From an uncultured Parabacteroides sp. (lineage in GTDB: Bacteria > Bacteroidota > Bacteroidia > Bacteroidales > Tannerellaceae): 63,262 nucleotides of DNA. Shown here one piece after another: positions 8,940-16,444 of the stretch (position 1 is the stretch's first letter; the number at the start of each line of letters is the position of its first letter). A program made the translations under genes and the position numbers. Location of the stretch: the NCBI GenBank assembly GCA_949287365.1, contig CASEGC010000007.1:1-63262 (forward strand). The letters are read 5' to 3'. The notes below the pieces were generated by a model. That model was not told the DNA's origin. It was given only the letters and a program-made list of their open reading frames with translations, and made no database searches.

Positions 8940-9959
8940 ATGAAACAGTGGTGGTTGATGTTGAGTTTGCTTGCTTCGTTTTTCCTTGTTGCCTGCAAGG
9001 ATACAGACGAATATACCGTAGATCCACGGACGAATTTTGAGGCTTTGTGGAAAATACTGGATGAGAATTATTGCTTCTTTGACTACAAACAGGTGGACTG
9101 GGATGAGGTTCATGACCGCTATTCCGCCCAACTGACGGATACTATGAACCAATTTGCCTTATTTGACCTGATGGGAGAGATGCTGGCTGAGCTGAAAGAC
9201 GGACATACCAATCTGTATTCCAGCTTTGATGTGGCACGATATTGGGACTGGTATCAGGATTATCCGCCCAATTTTTATGATGATCTGAACGAGCTTTATT
9301 TGGGAAAAGACTATAAAATAGCCGGAGGCTTGAAATATAAGAAAATGCATAATGACCAGATTGGTTATATCCGTTATGCCAGTTTCTCAAGTGGCATCGG
9401 TGAGACGAACCTTGATTATGTACTCTATCACTTCAAAGACTGCCAGGCTTTGATCATTGACGTACGCGACAATGGAGGCGGAGTACTGACCTATTCAGAT
9501 CGGTTTGCCTCACGATTTACCGAGGAACAAGTCTTAAAAGGCTATATCCAACATAAAACAGGCAAAGGACATCAGGATTTTTCCGAGCCTTATCCTGTTT
9601 ATTTGGAACCAACTTCTTATATTTGTTGGCTGCGTCCGGTAGTTGTATTGACCAACCGTTACTGTTATAGTGCCGCCAATGATTTCGTACAAACCATGCG
9701 GATCTTTCCGCAAGTGACCATTATGGGCGACAAAACGGGTGGCGGAAGCGGATTACCGTTTAATTCCGAACTTCCGAACGGCTGGCAGGTACGTTTCTCA
9801 GCCTGTCCGATGCTTGATCCCGATAAGAAACTGACGGAATTCGGAATCGATCCGGACATACAGGTAGAGATAACAGAAGAAGATTTAGCACGAGGTGTGG
9901 ATACGATTATAGAAAGTGCTATTCTGTATTTGCAAGGAATTATCGACAAAGACCAATAA
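8940..9959 (+). CDS. S41-family peptidase lipoprotein
   Basis: A 339-residue C-terminal-processing-type serine protease. MKQWWLMLSLLASFFLVAC is a lipoprotein signal; the sequence after the lipidated Cys (KDTDE) is acidic, similar to the Bacteroidota surface-export signal, so the protein may be surface exposed. DGHTNL near residue 90 and the LIIDVRDNGGG segment near residue 175 are family marks, and the nucleophile is likely the Ser in NRYCYSAANDF (about residue 240), with GDKTGGGSGLP following. No PDZ domain is obvious, which fits the short tricorn/S41 lipoprotein type. The ATG at 8940 is preferred to an in-frame TTG at 8934 that overlaps the DUF3316 stop. Confidence 0.88.
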   Translation: MKQWWLMLSLLASFFLVACKDTDEYTVDPRTNFEALWKILDENYCFFDYKQVDWDEVHDRYSAQLTDTMNQFALFDLMGEMLAELKDGHTNLYSSFDVARYWDWYQDYPPNFYDDLNELYLGKDYKIAGGLKYKKMHNDQIGYIRYASFSSGIGETNLDYVLYHFKDCQALIIDVRDNGGGVLTYSDRFASRFTEEQVLKGYIQHKTGKGHQDFSEPYPVYLEPTSYICWLRPVVVLTNRYCYSAANDFVQTMRIFPQVTIMGDKTGGGSGLPFNSELPNGWQVRFSACPMLDPDKKLTEFGIDPDIQVEITEEDLARGVDTIIESAILYLQGIIDKDQ

Positions 9960-9983
9960 TTGGAAGCAAATTTGGCGGAAAAA

Positions 9984-10014
9984 TTTGTTTTTACAGAAAA
10001 AAGCATTACTTTTG
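9984..10014 (+). promoter_or_regulatory. Full Bacteroidota promoter for tRNA-Leu
   Basis: TTTG at 9984-9987 and TACTTTTG at 10007-10014 are separated by 19 bases, a full match to the -33/-7 Bacteroidota promoter. The predicted start lies about seven bases before the mature tRNA. Confidence 0.75.
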
Positions 10015-10027
10015 TAACCGATTTCAA

Positions 10028-10109
10028 GCGGCTGTGGTGTAATTGGTAGCCACGTCAGACTTAGGATCTGATGCTTCACGGCGTGGGGGTTCGAGTCCCT
10101 TCAGCCGCA
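10028..10109 (+). tRNA. tRNA-Leu (anticodon UAG)
   Basis: The acceptor stem GCGGCTG pairs with CAGCCGC and the discriminator base is A; CCA is not encoded. The anticodon arm is TCAGA-CTTAGGA-TCTGA with anticodon TAG. The long variable arm after it (TGCTTCACGGCGT) marks a type II tRNA, and GGTTCGAGTCC is the T arm. It is followed directly by an intrinsic terminator. Confidence 0.97.
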
Positions 10110-10113
10110 CAAC

Positions 10114-10154
10114 AAACTCCTCGTAAACAATTTTGTTTGCAAGGAGTTTTTTTT
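10114..10154 (+). terminator. Intrinsic terminator of tRNA-Leu
   Basis: AAACTCCT (10114-10121) pairs with AGGAGTTT (10142-10149), with an inner AAACAA/TTGTTT stem, and is followed by eight T. This separates the tRNA from the beta-lactamase gene. Confidence 0.85.
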
Positions 10155-10179
10155 ATAGCTATAATTAATTACTGAGGTT

Positions 10180-11085
10180 ATGAGAAGAGAGTCTAAATGT
10201 ATTTTCTTATTCGTCTGTTTCTGTTTGTTGGCCTTTTTAGGAAAAGCACAGACGAACGACTTGGGCGCACGATTAAAAGAGACACTTGCCGGGAAAGCTG
10301 CCACGGTAGGAGTAGCCGTGATTTTCAACGGCAACGAGTTGGTAACGGTCAATAATATGTACCGGTATCCGATGATGAGTACTTTCAAATTTCATCAAGC
10401 CTTGTCGGTGCTGGATTACCTCAATAAGAACGAAAAAGACCTGAATACCGAAATATTGGTCAAGCAATCACAGCTTTTGGCAAATACACACAGTCCGATG
10501 CGAGATGCCAATCCGAAAGGAAACTTTACCATGAGTGTCGGAGATCTACTGAAATATACGCTGATCGATAGCGATAACAATGCGTGCGACGTTTTGTTTG
10601 ATCTGATTGGCGGTCCGAAAGTAACCGAAAAATACATTCATAAGCTGGGTATCGAAGATGTAGCCATCTCGCAAACCGAGTCATTGATGCATGCCAACCC
10701 AGACAATTGCATGTTGAACTGGTGTAAACCGTCATCGGCAGTCTTGTTGCTGGAAACATTCCTGCAACAACCGATATGCAACAAAAGCCAAAAGCTATTT
10801 ATCCAACGGGCTATGGCCGATTGCAGCACCGGAAAAGACAAGTTGAAAGCCGGATTGCCGAAAGATGTCCTCCTGGCACACAAAACCGGTAGTTCCGATC
10901 GGAATGAATACGGTTACAAAATAGCCGACAACGATATGGGTTTCGTCGTTTTGCCTAACGGACAATATTATACCATTGCCGTATTTGTGATGAACTCGCG
11001 CGAATCAGACAAGAAGAACGCCCGGATCATCGCTGATGTATCCCGTGTTGTCTATGAATATTTTGTTGAGCACTATAAAAAATAA
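10180..11085 (+). CDS. Class A beta-lactamase, subclass A2 (CepA/CblA/CfxA-like)
   Basis: A periplasmic serine beta-lactamase of 301 residues that hydrolyses penicillins and cephalosporins. It has a signal peptide (to about residue 24, GKAQ). Catalytic motifs are complete: Ser67 and Lys70 in STFK, Ser131 in SDN, Glu167 in the omega loop (QTESLMHANPDN) and Lys235 in HKTGSS. The general pattern is that of the Bacteroidota subclass A2 enzymes. It stands alone, 26 bases after the tRNA-Leu terminator, without mobile-element genes nearby, which favours an intrinsic chromosomal gene. Codon use (GAA, CTG, AAA) agrees with the genes before it and not with those after it. Exact family name and resistance spectrum cannot be set from sequence reading alone. 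Confidence 0.92.
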   Translation: MRRESKCIFLFVCFCLLAFLGKAQTNDLGARLKETLAGKAATVGVAVIFNGNELVTVNNMYRYPMMSTFKFHQALSVLDYLNKNEKDLNTEILVKQSQLLANTHSPMRDANPKGNFTMSVGDLLKYTLIDSDNNACDVLFDLIGGPKVTEKYIHKLGIEDVAISQTESLMHANPDNCMLNWCKPSSAVLLLETFLQQPICNKSQKLFIQRAMADCSTGKDKLKAGLPKDVLLAHKTGSSDRNEYGYKIADNDMGFVVLPNGQYYTIAVFVMNSRESDKKNARIIADVSRVVYEYFVEHYKK

Positions 11086-11128
11086 GCCTATTAACATTAA
11101 TTATGTACGAAAGACTTGACTAGTCTAT

Positions 11129-11230
11129 TGACAAAGCGTACATTTGCAATGTGGTTTTTTCATAATAGTATTAGATTTAAGGTTAACAAAGTTTGATTAG
11201 GGGTTGTCGTGAGACAACCTTTAATTTTTT
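11129..11230 (+). ncRNA. Conserved small RNA or leader element, copy 1
   Basis: A TACATTTG -7 box (11139-11146) is followed by a conserved tract (TTTTTTCATAATAGTATTAG and TTAAGGTTAACAAAG) and then a hairpin, GGTTGTC (11202-11208) with GACAACC (11213-11219), and a T-rich run. This predicts a short RNA of about 75-80 bases ending before the susC at 11407. A second copy with the same order lies at 40945-41088 on the minus strand. It may be a free small RNA or a premature-termination leader of the operon. The rest of the 11086-11406 gap holds a weak box TATATTTA near 11263 and nothing else recognisable. Confidence 0.55.
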
Positions 11231-11406
11231 CAGGACTGTCCGTAATAATCACCCAAGAACGGGTATATTTAATTTTTAATATCGAAAGAGCCGTTTTTTT
11301 AACCGGATGAACGTTTTTCGCTATTCAATGGTCTGTTATTGATACCTTCTCCCCCTCATGAATGACGAACTTTGACAAAACATTATTAATCTTAAATTGA
11401 AAGCGC

Positions 11407-14400
11407 ATGAAAGATTATGAGGGAAGTCTAATCAGGAAGTGGTGGTTGTGCATAGTCTCGCTATGTGTGTTGCCACATTTTTTATTAGCTCAAGATTTAA
11501 TCGTTACGGGAAAAGTCTCTGATGACAGCGGTGAGACCTTGGTAGGCGCCGCCGTGCAGGTTAAAGGGACAACCAGTGGAACTATCACGGATGTGGACGG
11601 GAATTTCTCCATCCGGGTAAAATCGGGACAAACCTTGATCTTTTCTTATTTGGGGTACCAGACCTTGGAGAAAACGGTTAAAGGGAACGCTCCGGTCAAC
11701 GTCGTGTTGATACCGGACAACGTGGAATTGCAAGAGGTGGTCGCCATCGCTTACGGCTCGCAGAAAAAGGTCTCCATCACGGGAGCGATATCGAGCGTGA
11801 GCGGCAAGGACTTGTTGAAGACCTCCGCTCCCTCCTTGGGTAACGCCTTGGCGGGAAAATTGCCGGGCTTGTCGACCGTGCAGTATTCCGGAGCCCCCGG
11901 AGCCGACGACCCTAACATCTTCATCCGCGGTATCGGCTCGTTGAACAACTCCAACCCGCTGGTCCTCGTGGATGGCGTGGAGCGGAGTTTCACCCAGATA
12001 GACCCGAACGAGGTCGATAACATCTCTATCTTGAAAGACGCCTCGGCTACGGCCGTGTTCGGCGTGCGGGGCGCGAACGGCGTTATCCTTATCACCACCA
12101 AGCGCGGAGAGGCGGGAAAGACGAAAATATCGGCCTCTACCTCTTTCGGTATCCAGTCGCCCACCCGTTTCATCGATTATATGGAAAGTTATGAATACGC
12201 TACTTTCTACAACCGCGTGCAAGAATTGGATGGACTACCCAAAGACCAATGGAAATATTCGGACGAGGCTATCCAGCATTTCAAGGATAAGGATATGCCG
12301 CTATTGTATCCGAGTATCAATTGGATTGATTATATATTGAAGGATGTCGCTCCCCAATCGCAACATAATGTAAGCATTAGCGGAGGTAACGACCGTGCTC
12401 GTTTCTTTACCTCGGTCGGTTTCTTGAGCCAAGATGGTTTATTCGAGACTTTTTCCGCTGACAAGAATTCGAATTTTAAATACAATCGTTTGAATTATCG
12501 TGCGAATTTGGATTTGACGGTCAATAAGTTCAGTACATTGTCATTGAATATTGGAGGTCGTGTACAAACAAGGACTTATGTTGGAAATGGTGATGTTTCT
12601 AGTATATTCAGATATGTGAATGAAGCCAATCCAATGTCGAGTGCGGGAATCGTAGATGGTAAATACATTAAGGGAAATCAAAATTACGTAGGTTTGTTTG
12701 ATAGGGATGGTCTGGAAACCTATTATGGACAAGGTTATACCGTGGCGACCACGAATGTCGTGAATCTGGACTTGATTTACAAATTGAATCTCGATATGAT
12801 TACGAAGGGGTTGAGTTTCCAAATCAAAGGCTCTTATAACAGTTCATACACGAAGAATAAGGAACGGAAAACGGGAAGTGTCGTTACTTATTTGCCGAGA
12901 TTGGACTCGAATGGCGAGGTGGTATTGGAAAAACATGGCGAAGCCCAGCCTTTGGGGTATGCGGAGAGTAGTTCGTTCGCGAGAGACTGGTACGCTGAGG
13001 CGAGTTTTAATTACGCCCGTAAGTTCGGGAAGCATGACGTTTCCGCCTTGTTGCTGTATAACCAAAGCAAGACCTACTATCCCAGCTCGTACAACGAAAT
13101 TCCCAGCGGTTATGTAGGTCTTGTAGGTAGAGCTACTTACAATTACAATTCTCGTTACCTTTTTGATTTTAATATTGGTTACAACGGTTCGGAAAACTTC
13201 GCTCCGGGTAGGCGTTATGGAGTGTTCCCTTCCGCTTCTATTGGCTGGATTATGTCGGAAGAGGAGTTCATGAAGAAGCAACAGGTGATTACCTACTTGA
13301 AGTTCCGTTACTCTTACGGTCTGGTAGGTAACGATAAGATGGGTAGCTCCCGTTTCCTTTATTTGCCGGGTACGTGGCAAATCGTGAATGGATATAATGA
13401 CGTGTGGAATTTCAATGTCATTGACGGATACAATTTCGGTACAAACTCACAATTATTCTATAATAAGGCGATGGAGGTGTCGACCGGAAATCCTGATGTC
13501 TCTTGGGAAACCGCCGCGAAGCAGAATATTGGTGTCGATATCAAGACATTGGATAATCGTTTGGGTTTGAACGTGGATGTTTTCTTCGAGGACCGGAGGG
13601 ATATCTTGGTCAGCAATGCGAGTATGTTGCCTAACTACACTTCCATGAAAGCGACGTCGGTCAATTTGGCTCAGGTGAAGAATAAAGGTTATGAGATTGT
13701 CTTGAACTGGACAGACCAAATCAAGGACTTTCAATATACGATTTCTCCGAGCGTGACCTTCTCCCGCAACAAGATTATAAAGACGGCGGAGGTGAAGAAG
13801 AATCACGATTGGCTGTATAGCACGGGGCATCCCGTGGGGCAACCTTTCGGAAAGGTGTTCTACGCGTTTTACGCGGGGAAAGAAACCGAGGAACAATACA
13901 TGAAAGATTTTGGCGTGGATAAGTTCCCGACTCAAATGGCGGCGGAGTTGCAACCGGGCGATTGCGTTTACGTGGATTTGGATGGCGATGGGATGATTGG
14001 TCCGGACGATAACAGAGCGATTGGTTATCCAGATAATCCGGAGTATGTATTTTCCTTGAACGCAAGTTTCAATTTCAAAGGATTCGATTTCACGATGCTT
14101 TGGACCGGAGCTACGAACGTGTCCCGAATCTTGGGAAATCCGTTCAGGAATCAGTTCGGTATCAAGAATAATTCCGCGCTCTCTCGTTGGGTGTACGAGA
14201 ACAGCTGGTGGCCGGAACGTGCCGAGACAGCCACGCTGCCCCGTGTATCGTTTGTCAATCTCTCGAATAATACGCAAGATTCAGAGCTCTGGATTGTTGA
14301 CGCTTCGTATGTCCGATTGAGAAACGTAGAGTTGGGATATACGTTTAAGATTCCGAAACTGAAAGCGTTGGAGAACGCCCGTGTTTACGTGAACGGGACG

Positions 14401-14523
14401 AACGTGTTTACTTTCTCCGGATTCCAAGGAAATGACCCAGAGGGAAAGGCTGGCTCATGGAATAATGAGATTACTTACCCTTTGCTGAAAGTGTTTAATA
14501 TAGGATTACAACTTAATTTTTAA
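11407..14523 (+). CDS. SusC-like TonB-dependent outer-membrane transporter 1
   Basis: A 1038-residue SusC/RagA-family transporter for oligosaccharides. Order: signal peptide to about residue 29, a carboxypeptidase-D regulatory-like domain (VTGKVSDDSGETLVGAAVQVKG, residues 33-105), a TonB-box-like segment (ELQEVVAIAYGSQKK), the plug domain with IFIRGIGSLNNSNPLVLVDG and LKDASATAVFGVRGANGVIL, then a 22-strand barrel with an aromatic C-terminus (LQLNF). It starts the nine-gene operon 11407-31062 and is followed after 12 bases by its SusD partner. Codon use switches here to GAG, TTG and GCG compared with the beta-lactamase before it. Confidence 0.95.
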   Translation: MKDYEGSLIRKWWLCIVSLCVLPHFLLAQDLIVTGKVSDDSGETLVGAAVQVKGTTSGTITDVDGNFSIRVKSGQTLIFSYLGYQTLEKTVKGNAPVNVVLIPDNVELQEVVAIAYGSQKKVSITGAISSVSGKDLLKTSAPSLGNALAGKLPGLSTVQYSGAPGADDPNIFIRGIGSLNNSNPLVLVDGVERSFTQIDPNEVDNISILKDASATAVFGVRGANGVILITTKRGEAGKTKISASTSFGIQSPTRFIDYMESYEYATFYNRVQELDGLPKDQWKYSDEAIQHFKDKDMPLLYPSINWIDYILKDVAPQSQHNVSISGGNDRARFFTSVGFLSQDGLFETFSADKNSNFKYNRLNYRANLDLTVNKFSTLSLNIGGRVQTRTYVGNGDVSSIFRYVNEANPMSSAGIVDGKYIKGNQNYVGLFDRDGLETYYGQGYTVATTNVVNLDLIYKLNLDMITKGLSFQIKGSYNSSYTKNKERKTGSVVTYLPRLDSNGEVVLEKHGEAQPLGYAESSSFARDWYAEASFNYARKFGKHDVSALLLYNQSKTYYPSSYNEIPSGYVGLVGRATYNYNSRYLFDFNIGYNGSENFAPGRRYGVFPSASIGWIMSEEEFMKKQQVITYLKFRYSYGLVGNDKMGSSRFLYLPGTWQIVNGYNDVWNFNVIDGYNFGTNSQLFYNKAMEVSTGNPDVSWETAAKQNIGVDIKTLDNRLGLNVDVFFEDRRDILVSNASMLPNYTSMKATSVNLAQVKNKGYEIVLNWTDQIKDFQYTISPSVTFSRNKIIKTAEVKKNHDWLYSTGHPVGQPFGKVFYAFYAGKETEEQYMKDFGVDKFPTQMAAELQPGDCVYVDLDGDGMIGPDDNRAIGYPDNPEYVFSLNASFNFKGFDFTMLWTGATNVSRILGNPFRNQFGIKNNSALSRWVYENSWWPERAETATLPRVSFVNLSNNTQDSELWIVDASYVRLRNVELGYTFKIPKLKALENARVYVNGTNVFTFSGFQGNDPEGKAGSWNNEITYPLLKVFNIGLQLNF

Positions 14524-14535
14524 TTGCACATAGGT

Positions 14536-16419
14536 ATGAAACGAAATATAGTATTGTGGTTGCTGGCGTTGACGATGTGGACGGTCTCGAATTCCTGCGT
14601 GGATAAATTTGCGGTAGGAGACGCTTTCTTGGAGAAGCAACCGGGCGTGGATATGACGATGGACAGTATTTTCTCCAAGGCAGAATATGCGCGTTATTTC
14701 TTGTGGGAAAGTTATCGATGCATGCATTGTGCGTTTAACGACGCTTTCGCGTTGAACTCCGTGACGATTGACGCGTTGTCCGATTGTTGGCATTCCTTGA
14801 TGGGATGGGACTTCGCTTGCCTGTATTTTTATAATGGGGCTTTGCAAGCCAGTACGGATGACTGGATGGACCGGTATAAATATAACAATTGCAATCCCGG
14901 TACGTCCGGAGGTAAGACTTATGGGACATGGTACACCACTCGTACTTGCTGGCAGTTTATCGAGAACGTAGACCGGGTTCCGGATATGAGCGCCGAGGAG
15001 AAGGAACGATTGAAAGCGGAGGCGAAAATCATCATCGCGAGCCGGTATTTCGATTTGTTCCGCCACATGGGAGGAATGCCTATCGTTCGTCGTTCGTATG
15101 GCGTGGAAGAAGATTATACCAATCCCCGCGCTACGGTGGAGGAGACGGTGAACTTTATGATTGAGCTGTTGGATGAGGCTATCAATACGCCGGAATTGCC
15201 TTGGAATATACCAGATTCGGAAATCTCGAACTGGGCGGGTCGCCTGACGAGAGGTTCGGCGATGGCTTTGAAGGCGAAAATCTTGTTGTTCGCCGCCAGT
15301 CCGTTGTTCAACAATAATGAACCTTATTGTACCGACGCTCCGCAAGAGGCCGTGGACTTGAGGCAGGTATGGTATGGTGGTTATAGGTCTTCTTTGTGGG
15401 ATGATTGCTTGAAGGCGTGCGAGGAATTCTTCCAAGAGAATCAAAAGAACGGGAACTATTACCATTTGGTACAACCGACCGGCGATACGGAAGACGATTA
15501 CAGGCAGGCATACCGTAAGGCTTATCTGACTCGGGGGAACTCGGAGAAACTGATAGAGGTGCACGACCGTTACCAAGCGAATGACTGGGGACAGCAGATG
15601 CCGGGTGTGGTATCTCACATGGGCGCTTTCTCTCCTACGGTGGAGTTTATGGAGATGTTCCCTTGGGCGGATGGACGGAATTTTGACGGACAGTATGTAT
15701 ATAATACGGATAATCCGGATGATGTAGATATTTTCGAGGGACGCGACCCCCGTTTGTATGAGAATATCGTTGTTCAAAAAGAAGGTTTCACTTGGCAAGG
15801 CAAACAGGTGGAGATTTGGCAAGGAGGCAGTATGTTCACGATTATGGGAGATATTTTTGTCGGGAACGGCTTTCCGCTTTACAAATGGCTTCTCGATTAT
15901 TGGGAAATGACGAAAGAGCCTTTCCAATGGCCTTACTTGCGGATGGCGGAGATGCATTTGATTTATGCCGAGGCATTAGCGGAGACGGGAAACTTGACGA
16001 AAGCCTTGGAGGAAGTCAACAAGGTACGTGCCCGTGTCGGCTTACCGGATATCGAGAAGGCTAATCCGGAGTTGAACTTAACAAGTAATAAGGATAACCT
16101 GATTCATGAGATCTTGCGCGAGCGGGCTTGTGAACTGGGTATGGAGGACGTACGGTTCCACGATATGGTCCGGAGAAAATTGATTTCCGATTTCACGAAG
16201 CCTTTGCATGGTATGCGGATTTACCGGAAGGATGGAAAGAATCAACCGTTGGAAGAAGGCGAGGCGTATCCGACATTCCGTTATGAGGAATACCAGATTA
16301 CGAATTTCGCGAGGGTATGGTGGAATGAAGGCGGATGGTCCAATAAGTGGTTATTGAAAACTATTCCTACCGATGAGATAAATAAGGGTTATGGATTGAC
16401 TCAGAATCCGGGTTGGTGA
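14536..16419 (+). CDS. SusD/RagB-like glycan-binding lipoprotein 1
   Basis: Surface lipoprotein of 627 residues that caps the SusC at 11407 and binds glycan. The signal MKRNIVLWLLALTMWTVSNSC ends in a lipidation Cys at residue 21. The C-terminal half has the RagB/SusD pattern LRMAEMHLIYAEALAETGN and LREIACE-like LRERACELGMEDVRFHDMVRR, with the typical ending LTQNPGW. The frame can be extended to TTG at 14524, but the ATG at 14536 gives the signal peptide directly. It lies in the operon between two susC genes. Confidence 0.95.
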   Translation: MKRNIVLWLLALTMWTVSNSCVDKFAVGDAFLEKQPGVDMTMDSIFSKAEYARYFLWESYRCMHCAFNDAFALNSVTIDALSDCWHSLMGWDFACLYFYNGALQASTDDWMDRYKYNNCNPGTSGGKTYGTWYTTRTCWQFIENVDRVPDMSAEEKERLKAEAKIIIASRYFDLFRHMGGMPIVRRSYGVEEDYTNPRATVEETVNFMIELLDEAINTPELPWNIPDSEISNWAGRLTRGSAMALKAKILLFAASPLFNNNEPYCTDAPQEAVDLRQVWYGGYRSSLWDDCLKACEEFFQENQKNGNYYHLVQPTGDTEDDYRQAYRKAYLTRGNSEKLIEVHDRYQANDWGQQMPGVVSHMGAFSPTVEFMEMFPWADGRNFDGQYVYNTDNPDDVDIFEGRDPRLYENIVVQKEGFTWQGKQVEIWQGGSMFTIMGDIFVGNGFPLYKWLLDYWEMTKEPFQWPYLRMAEMHLIYAEALAETGNLTKALEEVNKVRARVGLPDIEKANPELNLTSNKDNLIHEILRERACELGMEDVRFHDMVRRKLISDFTKPLHGMRIYRKDGKNQPLEEGEAYPTFRYEEYQITNFARVWWNEGGWSNKWLLKTIPTDEINKGYGLTQNPGW

Positions 16420-16444
16420 TTTGTTAATTTTAAATGGACGAGAC

